This document shows, piece by piece, positions 1 to 9,433 of a stretch of 64,000 nt of DNA (position 1 is its first letter; the number at the start of each line of letters is the position of its first letter). The position numbers and the translations under genes were made by a program. The notes below the pieces were generated by a model, which saw only the letters and a list, made by a program, of their open reading frames with translations, searched no databases and was not told where the DNA came from. The stretch comes from Hoeflea marina (GTDB lineage: Bacteria > Pseudomonadota > Alphaproteobacteria > Rhizobiales > Rhizobiaceae), in the NCBI RefSeq assembly GCF_003182275.1, contig NZ_QGTR01000005.1, forward strand, positions 186,001-250,000, written 5' to 3'.

Positions 1-130
1 CGACAGCCGTGCCGCCGGCCCTGAGCGCCTGCAGCGCGCTGGCAGAGGCAAGCGGATGCGAGGTTGCGGCCATTCCGTTTTCCGCGATGACGGGCGAGCG
101 GCCCGGCAGATCAAATCGACGCATGATCAT
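1..130 (-). CDS. ggt: Gamma-glutamyltransferase, N-terminal fragment
   Basis: Only the first 43 codons lie in the window; the gene runs off the left edge on the minus strand. The translation opens with [13 protein letters not shown] and continues through [16 protein letters not shown] and [12 protein letters not shown], which matches the start of the gamma-glutamyltranspeptidase propeptide, where the small-residue-rich GG segment precedes the conserved VDAA stretch. The family hydrolyses or transfers the gamma-glutamyl group of glutathione and related peptides, usually in the periplasm after autocleavage. Two in-frame ATGs (130 and 124) are possible; a CTGGGG element precedes the first. No signal peptide is evident in the visible part, so a cytosolic-type homologue is possible. 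Confidence 0.8.
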   Translation of the reverse strand, partial: MIMRRFDLPGRSPVIAENGMAATSHPLASASALQALRAGGTAV

Positions 131-175
131 CCCCAGTTGTGAAAGTACATTCCCCGGCCATCCGGCACCAGCCGA

Positions 176-580
176 TCAGAGGCCGATGGAGACGTCGCGG
201 CCGGCTGACTTGATCGACACCGTGAAGCCGGCGATCACGTCGATGAAGGCGATGACCATCAGGATGAAGAAGACATGCGTGGCCGCGGCCTGCACAAGCA
301 GGAATTCGACGAGGAAGACCACAAACAGGAACATCGACAAGAGGTGATCGAGGACCGACGCGGCGCCGGTGCGGGTGGACTTGACCACCTCGACGAAAAG
401 CAGCAGCAGGGCGATGACGATCAGCACGTCACCCCAGCTCATCGTCCATTGCGCGCCCGACATCATCGACAGGCTGGTGACAGTGTCGTTGAGCGCCCCT
501 ACGCCGGAGCCGACAATGCCGATGATGACCAGGTTGTAGAGCACGAACGGCACGATCATCAGCGGAATGGCAAAGAGCAT
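176..580 (-). CDS. Small four-helix membrane protein, unknown function
   Basis: A 134-residue, strongly hydrophobic protein with about four predicted transmembrane helices (roughly residues 1-25, 45-62, 72-95 and 98-118) and a short polar C-terminus. I do not recognise a named domain. A longer open frame starts upstream at 673, but the first 31 residues there are polar and arginine-rich and overlap the rpmF terminator side, so I use the ATG at 580, which is followed at once by a hydrophobic helix and preceded by a GGGGG element. It lies downstream of rpmF beyond that terminator, so it probably has its own promoter. Function unknown; inner membrane location is inferred. Confidence 0.6.
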   Translation of the reverse strand: MLFAIPLMIVPFVLYNLVIIGIVGSGVGALNDTVTSLSMMSGAQWTMSWGDVLIVIALLLLFVEVVKSTRTGAASVLDHLLSMFLFVVFLVEFLLVQAAATHVFFILMVIAFIDVIAGFTVSIKSAGRDVSIGL

Positions 581-706
581 CGGTGAATCCCCCGGCTTGA
601 GTGTCTCGGCGACGGCCCGGGATTCGGGTGCCGATTGTCGAGCGAGAGTGCAGAATCGCGCGCACGCGCGCAACCCCCCGGCACTCTCGGCCGGATCGGC
701 AAACGC

Positions 707-730
707 AAAAACCGGCCCCGAAGGGCCGGC
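707..730 (-). terminator. Rho-independent terminator of rpmF
   Basis: On the minus strand a 7-bp perfect GC stem (CCGGCCC/GGGCCGG) with a TTCG tetraloop is followed directly by five T residues. It lies 32 bp past the rpmF stop codon and has the full textbook form. Confidence 0.9.
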
Positions 731-761
731 TCTTCAGACTTCGATCCCGTCGGAAAGACGC

Positions 762-947
762 TTACGCGCTTTCTTTCACGGTCATCACCTGGCGGCCGCG
801 ATACATGCCTGTCTTCAGGTCGATGTGATGCGGGCGACGCAGTTCGCCGGAATTCTTGTCTTCCACATAGGCTTCCGCCTTGATGGCATCAGCCGAGCGG
901 CGCATACCGCGCTTGGACGGGGATGTTTTACGCTTCGGAACAGCCAT
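762..947 (-). CDS. rpmF: 50S ribosomal protein L32
   Basis: A 61-residue basic protein beginning [17 protein letters not shown], the invariant opening of bacterial L32, with the [17 protein letters not shown] segment found in alphaproteobacterial homologues. It is a component of the large ribosomal subunit near the peptidyl-transferase domain. The zinc-binding cysteines seen in some L32 proteins are absent, as is usual in this group. The start at 947 is chosen because MAVPKRK is the family start and a GGAG element lies about 9 nt upstream; the longer reading to 1010 adds residues no L32 has. Followed by a strong terminator at 707-730. Confidence 0.97.
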   Translation of the reverse strand: MAVPKRKTSPSKRGMRRSADAIKAEAYVEDKNSGELRRPHHIDLKTGMYRGRQVMTVKESA

Positions 948-1033
948 GACACACTCCATTGGGACAAACATGCATGCGGGACGGCCAACCTTAGGCCGAA
1001 ACCGTCGCATGCGGATTTCGGAAATTTGACGGG

Positions 1034-1062
1034 CTTATACATGCCCCACGCGGGTTTGACCA
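1034..1062 (-). promoter_or_regulatory. Candidate sigma-70-type promoter for rpmF
   Basis: On the minus strand TGGTCA (1062-1057) and TATAAG (1039-1034) are separated by exactly 17 bp, about 87 bp upstream of the rpmF start. The -10 element matches the consensus at five of six positions, the -35 at four. Prediction only. Confidence 0.4.
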
Positions 1063-1113
1063 GCATGCAGGCGTATTTTTTCCCGCCGGCCCGCAAGATG
1101 GGCCCTCGGACGC

Positions 1114-1761
1114 TCAGGCCTCGTCCTCCTCGACGATCCACGGCTCGGCACGCCCCGCTTCCTCCCACTCCCGCCAGGCCGGCAGTGCCTGCATCCGCCG
1201 CATGTAGAGAGCACAGACGTCGCTGACTTCGAAGCCATAGACGTCGAGCCGGTTGACCACCGGCGCGAACATCGCGTCGGCGATCGAAAACCCGCCAAGC
1301 AGAAACGGCCCGCCCGTCTGCTCCAGACAGCCGCTCCAGAGCGTTTCGACCCGCGCCACGTCGGCGGCGATGGCTCCGCTCACCTCGATCGCTTTGCGCG
1401 GCCGGCGCATGTTCATCGGACACGCATTGCGGAGCGCATGGAAACCGCTGAGCATTTCGCAGCTCATCGACATCGCCTTGCTTCGTAGCAAATGGTCATC
1501 GGGCCACAGGCCGGATCCCGGCGCCTGCCGCGCCACATGATCGAGGATGGCCAGCGATTCCGAAATCAGCATCTCGCCGTCCCTGAGCACCGGAACCTTG
1601 CCTGATGGCGAAATCGCCTTGATGGCGGGATGTCCATTGGCGAAATCGAATGGAATCAGCACCTCCTCAAAGGTGATGCCGGCCATCCGCATGCCGAGCC
1701 ACGGTCGGAACGACCAGGACGAATAGTTCTTGTTGCCGATATAGAGCGTCAGGCTGGTCAT
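1114..1761 (-). CDS. Glutathione S-transferase family protein
   Basis: A 215-residue protein with the GST two-domain plan. The N-terminal thioredoxin fold covers about residues 1-80: LYIGNKNYSSWSFRPWL carries the S-S-W-S glutathione-contact region, SGKVPVL the cis-proline loop and ISESLAILDH the substrate-binding serine. An all-alpha C-terminal domain follows (about 90-205). Proteins of this type conjugate or reduce with glutathione in the cytosol; the specific substrate is unknown. The start at 1761 gives the conserved strand-1 opening; a CCGGAG element precedes it. It sits between mtgA and rpmF on the same strand, an insertion in what is often an mtgA-rpmF neighbourhood in rhizobia. Confidence 0.85.
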   Translation of the reverse strand: MTSLTLYIGNKNYSSWSFRPWLGMRMAGITFEEVLIPFDFANGHPAIKAISPSGKVPVLRDGEMLISESLAILDHVARQAPGSGLWPDDHLLRSKAMSMSCEMLSGFHALRNACPMNMRRPRKAIEVSGAIAADVARVETLWSGCLEQTGGPFLLGGFSIADAMFAPVVNRLDVYGFEVSDVCALYMRRMQALPAWREWEEAGRAEPWIVEEDEA

Positions 1762-1832
1762 CAGCGGATCTCCGGTGTGTCTGCTGCTTCGTGCCACGAC
1801 ATGCGGTCCGCGGCCAGTCAAATGTCCTCATC

Positions 1833-2552
1833 TCAGTCATAAAGACATTTGATATATGCGCCAGATTGTGCCGCCCGCTTCTCGATGGTGCGCGCCATCC
1901 GGGTCATGCCGCGTGACGGCTTTGCGGCATTGCGCGCATGCGGATTGGGAAGCGTCACCGCCAGAAGCGCCGACTGCCTGCCACTCAGATCCGCCGCAGG
2001 CACGCCGAAATAGGTCTGCGCTGCCGCCTCGATGCCGAACACCCCGGGCGCCCATTCGGCGATGTTGAGATAGATCTCCATCGTTCGCTTCTTCGACCAG
2101 ACCAGGTCGGCCCAAAGGGCCAGGGGAATCTCCAGTCCTTTGCGGATCACCGAGCGCACCGCCGGCAGGAACAGGTTCTTGGCCACCTGCATCGGGATCG
2201 TGCTGGCGCCGCGGGTCGCCTCGCCCTCGAGCGCGTCGTCGATGACCAGATTGAGCGCATTCCAGTCCACCCCGCCATGGGCACAGTACTGCCCGTCCTC
2301 CGACATCATTACCGACTGGACCAGGACGGGGGCTATGTCGTCGAAGGCCACCCAACTGCGCTCATAGGAGCGGCCGACAGCCGCATCCACCAGCATCAGC
2401 GTCGAGACCGGGTGCACGACGGACGAGGCGTAGGCCAGCACCAGCAAGTAGGGCAGCACCAGAACCGCGACGAGTGCGAGAAGGGCGAACCGAAGCGCCC
2501 GCAGGAGCGGGTTTCGCTTTCGTCTCTGCTTCCATCCTTCGGCCAACGCCAT
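1833..2552 (-). CDS. mtgA: Monofunctional peptidoglycan glycosyltransferase
   Basis: A 239-residue GT51 enzyme that polymerises lipid II into glycan strands at the outer face of the inner membrane. One N-terminal anchor spans about residues 21-42. The glycosyltransferase motifs are all present: [17 protein letters not shown] with the likely catalytic Glu85, [27 protein letters not shown] and [13 protein letters not shown]. The length and the absence of a transpeptidase domain fit MtgA rather than a bifunctional PBP. It is divergent from ispA, the gene for the isoprenoid chain starter from which its lipid carrier ultimately derives, separated by about 160 bp that must hold both promoters. Confidence 0.95.
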   Translation of the reverse strand: MALAEGWKQRRKRNPLLRALRFALLALVAVLVLPYLLVLAYASSVVHPVSTLMLVDAAVGRSYERSWVAFDDIAPVLVQSVMMSEDGQYCAHGGVDWNALNLVIDDALEGEATRGASTIPMQVAKNLFLPAVRSVIRKGLEIPLALWADLVWSKKRTMEIYLNIAEWAPGVFGIEAAAQTYFGVPAADLSGRQSALLAVTLPNPHARNAAKPSRGMTRMARTIEKRAAQSGAYIKCLYD

Positions 2553-2713
2553 CTCCCTCGCTCAACGCCGTCGCCCGCGCCTGATCGGGGTTCATAGCCG
2601 GGAATGCAAGGCTTTGCCAAGGGTTGCCGTCGGCAAAGGCCCGATGGGCACTCCTGGCGACGGCTCGGGCATTCCCCGTTGCCCAGAGTCCCTCTTAATG
2701 GCAAGACTGCGCC

Positions 2714-3631
2714 ATGACCCGAACCGATTCCTCCGCTTTCGCCGAACGCTTGGCGCGCGCCGCCGACCAGGTTGGCGCCTTGCTCACGCAGTTGCTCTCC
2801 GACGAGCCACGCCAGCATGAGCAGACCCGTCCAACTCGGCTGCTGGCGGCCATGCGCCACGGGGTGCTCGGCGGCGGCAAGCGGCTCAGGCCGTTTCTGG
2901 TCGTCGAGACCGCGGCGCTGTTCGGCGGCAACCCGCAGTCCGCCCTGCATGTGGCAGCGGCTCTCGAATGCGTCCATTGCTACTCGCTGGTCCATGACGA
3001 CCTGCCGGCGATGGACGATGACGACCTGCGCCGCGGCCAGCCGACGGTCCATATCGCCTTTGATGAGGCCTCGGCAGTCCTGGCGGGCGATGCCCTGCTG
3101 ACACTCGCCTTCGACGTCCTTTCCGACGAGGCCTGCATGCTGCCCGCGGAAGTCCGCATTGGGCTGGTGCAGCGGCTGGCGCGAGCGGCGGGGATAGGTG
3201 GCATGGTCGGGGGACAGGCGCTCGATCTGGCGGCAGCCACCGACGCGCCCGACGAGGCGGGCATGATGCTCATGCAGGCCATGAAGACGGGAGCGCTGCT
3301 GCGCTTTGCCTGTGAAGGCGGTGCCCTGGCCGCCGGCGCCGGTGAGAAGGATGTGGCCCGGATGAGCCGGTTTGGCGAGATCATCGGCCTGGCGTTCCAG
3401 CTGGCCGATGATCTGCTCGATGTCACCTCCGACCTGGCGACGCTGGGCAAGGCGGCCGGCAAGGATGCCGGCCGCGGCAAGGCAACCTATGTGTCGTTCA
3501 ACGGCGAGGCCGCGGCGCGACGCCATCTCGACAGCCTGGTGGCAGAGGCCTGCGCCCTGCTTGAGCCTTTCGGCAAGGACGGCCGCATCCTGGCTGATGC
3601 GGCGCGCTACATCGCCGACCGCAGCCATTGA
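2714..3631 (+). CDS. ispA: Farnesyl (polyprenyl) diphosphate synthase
   Basis: A 305-residue trans-isoprenyl diphosphate synthase. The first aspartate-rich motif is HDDLPAMDDDDLRRG (Asp95-Asp96 with the Asp101-104 run) and the second is QLADDLLD (Asp232-Asp233); both bind the magnesium ions holding the allylic diphosphate. GGGKRLRP near residue 54 is the isopentenyl-diphosphate site. It condenses IPP with DMAPP/GPP to FPP, feeding undecaprenyl phosphate, quinone and hopanoid synthesis. The short bacterial-type insertion between the first-motif aspartates supports an FPP rather than long-chain enzyme, but chain length is not proven. The gene stands alone on the plus strand, divergent from mtgA. 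Confidence 0.93.
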   Translation: MTRTDSSAFAERLARAADQVGALLTQLLSDEPRQHEQTRPTRLLAAMRHGVLGGGKRLRPFLVVETAALFGGNPQSALHVAAALECVHCYSLVHDDLPAMDDDDLRRGQPTVHIAFDEASAVLAGDALLTLAFDVLSDEACMLPAEVRIGLVQRLARAAGIGGMVGGQALDLAAATDAPDEAGMMLMQAMKTGALLRFACEGGALAAGAGEKDVARMSRFGEIIGLAFQLADDLLDVTSDLATLGKAAGKDAGRGKATYVSFNGEAAARRHLDSLVAEACALLEPFGKDGRILADAARYIADRSH

Positions 3632-3635
3632 GCCT

Positions 3636-3656
3636 GGGGAACGGGGAACGGGGAAC
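3636..3656 (+). repeat. Three tandem GGGGAAC units
   Basis: Three perfect 7-bp GGGGAAC units lie 5 bp after the ispA stop codon. A short tandem array with no assigned role; possibly slippage-prone. Confidence 0.6.
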
Positions 3657-3719
3657 GGATCAGGCACAACGTCCCGGTTTGGCGCTATGTTGTTATGGTC
3701 ACCGGGTTTTCCTGACTGC

Positions 3720-3737
3720 TTAATCCAATTTTTAACC
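3720..3737 (+). promoter_or_regulatory. CtrA-like half-site pair upstream of the hybrid kinase
   Basis: TTAA (3720-3723) and TTAACC (3732-3737) lie 42 bp upstream of the kinase start. The spacing is 8 bp, one more than the TTAA-N7-TTAA CtrA consensus, so this is a weak candidate. Confidence 0.3.
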
Positions 3738-3778
3738 ATCCTGCTGCACTGTTCCTCAAAAGGATCCGAGCAGCCGCC

Positions 3779-6310
3779 ATGACCGATACAAAGTCCGAGC
3801 AGACGCGCATCACCAGGGCTCGCCGTTCCACGATGGCGTTGCGGGTGGGATACATCGTTTCTCTGGCGGCCATCGCAGTCATCTGCGGCATCTTCTTTTT
3901 GCAGCAGCGCGACCGCAATCTGTCCATCCACGAAATCGGCAGGCTTTCCTCCTATGTGGCGAAAGTCGACCAGTCGATGCGCGATCTTGCCGACCATGCC
4001 GGCAATCTCGCCGAGTCGCTGCAGGATCACGCCAACGACGGCGACGACGTCATGTCCGGGATGAACCTGTCGCAGCGCCGCGCCTACCGCCTGATCCGGC
4101 CGATCGATCCGGAGATCATCTCCATGCTGACCCGGCTTCGATTCCACATGGAAAACGCCCGCAGCAATCTGGGCAATCTGCGTTATCTCTGGCGCCGGAC
4201 ACCGCAGGATCTGACCAGCACCACCATCCGCACCTCGCAGTTCATGACCGGCAAGGATGCCTTTGGTCATCACCAGCAGATGGTTGACCTCAAGGAACTC
4301 GACACCATCCGCACCAAGGCGGATCTCTACTGGCAGGCGCGCGAACTCGTGTCGCTGTTCGAAAGCTATGTCCAGCCATCCGACGTGCACATCGAGCAGC
4401 AGATCCGCGAGTTTCTCGCCTCCCTGTCGGTGTCGCTCGGGGCAATGCTGGAGCGGTTCTTTCTCATCACCCTGGGCGCATTGGTGATCCTCGGCCTTTG
4501 CGTCTTCGTCCCCATCGATTTCCTCATCGTCCGGATGGTGGATCAACTGCACCGGAAGACGCGCGAGACCGATGCGGCCCTGGTGAGCGCCAAGGCGGCC
4601 GACCGGGCCAAGTCGGAATTCCTCGCCACCATGAGCCATGAGATCAGAACCCCGATGAACGGGGTTCTCGGAATGGCCGAACTGCTGACCCGCACCAATC
4701 TCGACACCCGGCAGCGCACCTTCACCGACGTCATCCTCAAATCCGGCAATGCCCTGCTCGAGATCATCAACGACATCCTCGACTATTCCAAGATCGAGGC
4801 AAACCAGATGGCGCTCGACATCCGCTCGTTCAGCCTGGTCGAGACGATCGAAGACGTGGCGACGCTGATGTCGTCGCGGGTGGTGGAAAAGGACATCGAA
4901 CTGGCGGTCAGGATCATGCCGGGTCTGCCCGCACAGCTGTTCGGCGATGCGGGCCGCATGCGGCAGGTGATGATCAATCTCGTCGGAAACGCGGTCAAGT
5001 TCACCGAGCAGGGCCACGTTATGATCGACGTCGGCTGGCGTGAGGTGGGCGGGCAGGGGATCGCTGCCGATGGCCGGGCCAACCAGCGCGTTGCGGTGAC
5101 AATCACCGTCCGCGACACCGGAATCGGCATCCCCGCCGACAAGGCCCAGACCATTTTCGAGAAGTTCAGCCAGGTTGACGGCTCATCCACCCGCAAGCAT
5201 GAAGGCGCGGGCCTCGGACTGGCCATTGCATCCCGCATCGTCGAGCTGATGGGCGGCAGGATCACCGTTGAGAGTACGATCGGCGAGGGCTCGTCCTTCA
5301 GTTTCCAAATCGAGATGGATGTGGACGGCGCCATCGCGACCAGCACTCTGTCGGGCTCCCGTCCCCACTCCGCCAAGGCGCGGGTGCTGATCATTGACGA
5401 CAACGCCATCAACCGCATGATCCTGACCGAACAGGCCCGCAGCTGGGGACTGGATTGCGTGGCCGTGGAAAGCGGCGAAATCGGCCTGAACCTGCTGCGT
5501 CACGCACAGGCCGAGCTCGGTCTCGGCATCGATCTCGTCATCCTCGATTTCCAGATGCCGGGCATGACCGGCGCCGAGGTCACCAATGCCATCCGCTCCG
5601 ATCCGGCGATCGCGGACACTCCGGTCCTGATCCTGTCATCGATCGACCAGGCCGATCAATTCCACTCGCTCAAGGAAATGCGCATCAATGCGCATCTGAC
5701 CAAGCCGGTGCGCTCGGCCGATCTGCATGCGGCAGTGGAGACGATCCTGGGCGGCCGCGACGGCGATCATGCGGCTCCGTTGGGCGAGCCGGCGGATTCG
5801 GCCGCGACGGCCAATGCGGGGCTCTCCTCCCGAGGGCGGCCGGCACCCCCGGGTCTGCCGCTGACAGCGCCGGTCGTGGCCGACCAAATCCCGTCAGTCG
5901 CCCAGGATTCGTCACTGGTCCTGGTCGCCGAGGACAATCCGGTCAACCAGATCGTCTTCTCGCAATCGCTGGAAAGCCTGGGCATCCGCTACGCCATGGC
6001 CACCAATGGCCGCGAGGCCGTCGCCATGTGGCAATCATGCCGGCCGGCCTTGGTGTTGATGGACATCTCGATGCCCGAACTCAACGGTTATGAGGCAACG
6101 GCGGAAATCCGCGCACTGGAGGCCAACGGTAACTTCACCCCGACACCGATCATCGCCGTGACCGCGCACGCGCTCAAGGGAGACGAGGACCGCTGCCTGG
6201 CCGCCGGCATGGACGACTATCTGTCCAAGCCGATCTCGCCGGAGAAACTCGGGGCCAAGATCGAGCAGTGGTTGCCGATCCTCGCCGGCCGAATCCGCAA
6301 CGCCGGCTGA
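3779..6310 (+). CDS. Membrane hybrid sensor histidine kinase with two receiver domains
   Basis: An 843-residue hybrid kinase. Transmembrane helices at about 22-41 and 227-251 enclose a ~185-residue, probably periplasmic sensor region of no recognised fold. The HisKA dimerisation box FLATMSHEIRTPMNG places the phospho-acceptor at His287. The ATPase has the N box around Asn400, DTGIG at 446-450 and GAGLGLAI at 477-484. Receiver 1 carries Asp590 (VILDFQMPG) with TKP; receiver 2 carries Asp762 (LMDISMPELNG) with SKP. No Hpt domain is present, so a separate phosphotransfer protein must complete any relay. No cognate regulator is adjacent; the signal is unknown. The gene is convergent with ispG. 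Confidence 0.92.
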   Translation: MTDTKSEQTRITRARRSTMALRVGYIVSLAAIAVICGIFFLQQRDRNLSIHEIGRLSSYVAKVDQSMRDLADHAGNLAESLQDHANDGDDVMSGMNLSQRRAYRLIRPIDPEIISMLTRLRFHMENARSNLGNLRYLWRRTPQDLTSTTIRTSQFMTGKDAFGHHQQMVDLKELDTIRTKADLYWQARELVSLFESYVQPSDVHIEQQIREFLASLSVSLGAMLERFFLITLGALVILGLCVFVPIDFLIVRMVDQLHRKTRETDAALVSAKAADRAKSEFLATMSHEIRTPMNGVLGMAELLTRTNLDTRQRTFTDVILKSGNALLEIINDILDYSKIEANQMALDIRSFSLVETIEDVATLMSSRVVEKDIELAVRIMPGLPAQLFGDAGRMRQVMINLVGNAVKFTEQGHVMIDVGWREVGGQGIAADGRANQRVAVTITVRDTGIGIPADKAQTIFEKFSQVDGSSTRKHEGAGLGLAIASRIVELMGGRITVESTIGEGSSFSFQIEMDVDGAIATSTLSGSRPHSAKARVLIIDDNAINRMILTEQARSWGLDCVAVESGEIGLNLLRHAQAELGLGIDLVILDFQMPGMTGAEVTNAIRSDPAIADTPVLILSSIDQADQFHSLKEMRINAHLTKPVRSADLHAAVETILGGRDGDHAAPLGEPADSAATANAGLSSRGRPAPPGLPLTAPVVADQIPSVAQDSSLVLVAEDNPVNQIVFSQSLESLGIRYAMATNGREAVAMWQSCRPALVLMDISMPELNGYEATAEIRALEANGNFTPTPIIAVTAHALKGDEDRCLAAGMDDYLSKPISPEKLGAKIEQWLPILAGRIRNAG

Positions 6311-6362
6311 CACGACGCGCCGCCGATCCGGTCCGGGCGGTCATGCAACGGCCGAAGGCGAT

Positions 6363-7604
6363 TCAGCCGCCCTGGCCGAATCGCCTTTCAATGTAGTCTG
6401 CGACCAGGCCCTGGAATTCCTCGGCGATCCGCGGCCCCCGCAGGGTGGTGCTCTTCCGGCCGTCGATGAACACGGGAGCCGCCGGTGTCTCGCCGGTGCC
6501 GGGCAGCGAGATGCCGATGTCGGCATGCTTGGATTCGCCCGGACCATTGACGATGCAGCCCATCACGGCGACCTTCAGTGCCTCAACACCTGGATATTTC
6601 TCTTTCCACACCGGCATGTTGGCGCGCAGGTCGTCCTCGATATTGCGGGCCAGCTGCTGGAAGACGGTGGACGTGGTGCGGCCGCATCCCGGGCAGGCGG
6701 CGACCACCGGCACGAACTGCCGGAACCCCATCACCTGCAACAGCTCCTGCGCCACGATCACTTCGCGGGTGCGGTCGCCCCCCGGCTCCGGCGTCAGCGA
6801 GATTCGGATCGTGTCGCCGATCCCCGCCTGCAGGACGATGGCGAGTGCCGCCGAAGAGGCGACGATGCCCTTCGACCCCATCCCCGCCTCGGTCAGGCCG
6901 AGATGCAGCGCGTGGTCGGAGCGGCGCGCCAGCTCCATGTAGACCGACACGAGGTCCTGCACCTGGCTGACCTTGGCCGAGAGGATGATGCGGTTGCGCT
7001 CGAGCCCGGTTTCCTCGGCCAGGTCCGCCGACAGCAGAGCCGACTGGATGATTGCCTCGCGGGTGACGTCCTGGGCGCTCAGCGGCGAGCCGGCTTTCTG
7101 GTTGTCGTCCATCAGGCGCGTCAGCAACGCCTGGTCGAGCGAACCCCAGTTGACGCCGATGCGCACCGGCTTGGACCAGCGGATCGCCTGCTCGACGATC
7201 TCGATGAACTGCTTGTCCTTCTTGTCCCTGAATCCGACATTGCCGGGATTGATCCGGTATTTCGCCAGCGCCTCGGCGCAGGCAGGGTGCTGCTTGAGCA
7301 GGGTATGGCCGATATAATGGAAGTCACCCACCAGCGGCACGTTCAGCCCGAGCCGCGCCAGGCGGTCACGGATATGCGGCACGGCGGCCGCACTTTCGTC
7401 GCGGTCGACGGTGATGCGGACGATCTCGGAGCCCGCCTTGTGCAGCGCCGCCACCTGCGCCACTGTTGCATCGATGTCGGCGGTGTCGGTGTTGGTCATC
7501 GACTGCACCACCACCGGTGCGCCGCCGCCGACAATCACGCCACCGACATCCACGGCCACCGAGGCGCGGCGGTCAAGCGGAGCGGAGAAGGGATTTGAAG
7601 ACAT
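6363..7604 (-). CDS. ispG: 4-hydroxy-3-methylbut-2-enyl diphosphate synthase
   Basis: A 413-residue IspG (GcpE) enzyme of the MEP pathway, reducing MEcPP to HMBPP with a [4Fe-4S] cluster. The cluster ligands are visible: CPGCGR (Cys304 and Cys307) and CIVNGPGE (Cys350), with the downstream Glu. The N-terminal TIM-barrel half starts [11 protein letters not shown]. It supplies the isoprenoid precursors used by IspA in the same window. I place the start at the ATG at 7604, preceded by GTGAGG with good spacing; a GTG at 7616 is the alternative. A TTGACA on the minus strand at 7665-7660 may be its -35, but no convincing -10 was found. Confidence 0.96.
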   Translation of the reverse strand: MSSNPFSAPLDRRASVAVDVGGVIVGGGAPVVVQSMTNTDTADIDATVAQVAALHKAGSEIVRITVDRDESAAAVPHIRDRLARLGLNVPLVGDFHYIGHTLLKQHPACAEALAKYRINPGNVGFRDKKDKQFIEIVEQAIRWSKPVRIGVNWGSLDQALLTRLMDDNQKAGSPLSAQDVTREAIIQSALLSADLAEETGLERNRIILSAKVSQVQDLVSVYMELARRSDHALHLGLTEAGMGSKGIVASSAALAIVLQAGIGDTIRISLTPEPGGDRTREVIVAQELLQVMGFRQFVPVVAACPGCGRTTSTVFQQLARNIEDDLRANMPVWKEKYPGVEALKVAVMGCIVNGPGESKHADIGISLPGTGETPAAPVFIDGRKSTTLRGPRIAEEFQGLVADYIERRFGQGG

Positions 7605-7793
7605 CGAAAGCCTCACAGGGTTGAACCGTGGCGCGCTGCGTCGCCTTTCGCGGATGGTTTGTCAACGGCTGCCGTGGGTGGGTACCGTTGCGTGGTCGGA
7701 CGCTTGTAGCACAGCTTTGCCTGGCCGGCATCCGCCCGCCATGGCCGCGACGCCGCAGCTGGAATGGCGTTGCCGAGGGCTCCAGCAACAGGC

Positions 7794-9017
7794 TCATGCC
7801 TCGCCGTCGGGCCGGTTGCTGTCGGCATGGGACACCAGTCCTGACAGGGCAAGCACCAGCAGCAGCAGCACCGGAATGGCGGTGAAGATCGCCGCGAAGC
7901 CGGTGTGCTCGGCGATGAAGCCGATGATCGACGGGAAGAACAGGATCCCCGAATAGCCCATGAAGGTCACCAGCGAGATGCCGACGCCGGGCGGCAGGCC
8001 GGGCAGGTTGCCGGCAGCGGAGAACGCGATCGGCACCATGTTGGCAAGCCCCAGCCCGGCGATGCCGTAGCCGGCGATCACCATCTCCGCCGATCCGGCC
8101 ATTCCGCTGATCGCCATGCCGGCCATCGCCAGCAGCACCGAACCCCGCATGGTGGCGACCGCGCCGAAGCGGTCGCGGACGATGTCGCCGACGAACCGCA
8201 CCAGCGCCATGGTCGCCGAGAACGCGCCGAAGCCGAAGCCCGAGAGCGCGGCGCTCGCGCCGAGCTCCTGGCGCAGATAAAGCGCGCCCCAGTCGAGCAC
8301 GGCGCCTTCCGGCAGCATCGACAGCAGGCACATCAATCCGATCAGCCACACCGTGGCGCCCGATCCGAAGATGGCCCTGACCATCGAGGGAGCTGCCGAA
8401 CCGTCCACCGGCACATGCGGCGCCGGCGGGTCGGCCATCACACGCGGCCACGCGATCGCCACCATGACGAGGACGGCTGCAAGCGCCGCAAGGGCATGAA
8501 CGGCGACCCCGGCGCCGGCGATGACCAGCCCGCCCAGACCCGAACCCAGCACCCCGCCGAGGCTCCAGAAGCCATGGCAGGACGACATGATTGCCCGCCC
8601 CTGCCGGCGCTCCACCTCCACCGCATTGGCGTTCATGGCCACGTCCATGCCGCCGATCAGTGCGCCGAAGGCGAACAGCCCCGCCGCCGCCGTCAGGATG
8701 CCCGGTGCGAAGGTGACCATGAGCATGCTCGCCCCCGACATGAGCGCCAGCAGTTTGAGCACGGAGCGCGAGCCGCGCCGGGCAATGGCCGCTCCGACCA
8801 GCGGCATCGCCACCAGCGAGCCGATGCCGAAACAGAAGATCATCATCCCGAGCGCGCTCTTGCTCAGCTCCAGCCGGGCGGCGAACTCGGGAATCTTGGG
8901 CGCCCAGCTTCCGACCAGGAAGCCGTTGGCGAGAAACAGCAGCGAAACGGCCACCCGGGCCGGCGTCACCATCGGCGCGCGGCGCGGCGGGAGAGCAGTG
9001 GTCTCGTGAACGGGCAT
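7794..9017 (-). CDS. Major facilitator superfamily transporter
   Basis: A 407-residue MFS permease with about 12 predicted helices and an inter-domain loop near residues 195-215. The N-terminal half (FLANGFLVGSWAPKIPEF; SCHGFWSLGGVLGSGLGG) resembles the YbjJ/fucose-permease-like branch. The substrate is unknown. It is the third gene of a minus-strand operon after a DeoR-type regulator and a VOC protein; 26 bp separates it from the VOC gene and TTGGAG lies 9 nt before the ATG at 9017. The operon therefore probably links uptake or export of one compound with a small modifying protein and a sugar-phosphate-type regulator. Confidence 0.85.
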   Translation of the reverse strand: MPVHETTALPPRRAPMVTPARVAVSLLFLANGFLVGSWAPKIPEFAARLELSKSALGMMIFCFGIGSLVAMPLVGAAIARRGSRSVLKLLALMSGASMLMVTFAPGILTAAAGLFAFGALIGGMDVAMNANAVEVERRQGRAIMSSCHGFWSLGGVLGSGLGGLVIAGAGVAVHALAALAAVLVMVAIAWPRVMADPPAPHVPVDGSAAPSMVRAIFGSGATVWLIGLMCLLSMLPEGAVLDWGALYLRQELGASAALSGFGFGAFSATMALVRFVGDIVRDRFGAVATMRGSVLLAMAGMAISGMAGSAEMVIAGYGIAGLGLANMVPIAFSAAGNLPGLPPGVGISLVTFMGYSGILFFPSIIGFIAEHTGFAAIFTAIPVLLLLVLALSGLVSHADSNRPDGEA

Positions 9018-9043
9018 GGGAAAATCTCCAAGGCGCAGGCCGG

Positions 9044-9433
9044 TCAGGCGGTGATTTCAATCTGATTGAGGTCGGGGTCGAAGAGGATGGCTTCGTAGAA
9101 GCCATCGCCGGTCCGGCGCGGCACGGCCGCCAGAATGCCGGCCTGGGCGGCTTTCTCCGCCAGTGCGTCGACGGCCGCCACCGATCCCAGCGACAGGGCG
9201 ATGTGGGAGAGGCCGATGCCGGGAGCCTGGCCTGCGGATTTCGGCATGATATCGGACCGCTGCATCAGCTCGATCGTCGGCCCGGATGCGAGCGTGACGA
9301 AGCGCGACCGGAAGCCCGGCTGGTTGCTGCTGACATAGCAGTCTCCGGCAGAGGCGCCGAACCAGTGTGTCCAGAACCCGGCAGTCCGGTCGAGATCGAC
9401 GCACCAGTAGGCAACATGGGCCAACGCGATCAA
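9044..9433 (-). CDS. VOC (glyoxalase/bleomycin-resistance) superfamily protein
   Basis: A 129-residue single VOC unit: ALAHVAYWCVDLDRTAGFW is the first beta-alpha-beta module, GLSHIALSLGS the second metal-ligand strand, and DPDLNQIEI the closing metal-ligand strand with a family-typical Glu. Candidate ligands are His6, His77 and Glu126. Members are lyases, dioxygenases or isomerases; the reaction here is unknown. The start is TTG at 9433, overlapping the TGA of the upstream regulator gene (TTGA). GGGGAG lies about 9 nt upstream, which supports TTG and indicates translational coupling. Confidence 0.8.
   Translation of the reverse strand: MIALAHVAYWCVDLDRTAGFWTHWFGASAGDCYVSSNQPGFRSRFVTLASGPTIELMQRSDIMPKSAGQAPGIGLSHIALSLGSVAAVDALAEKAAQAGILAAVPRRTGDGFYEAILFDPDLNQIEITA

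Noticed and set aside
2396-5017. Long minus-strand open frame opposite ispA and the hybrid kinase
   Set aside because: Composition is that of a GC-bias shadow; the plus-strand genes have complete motifs throughout.
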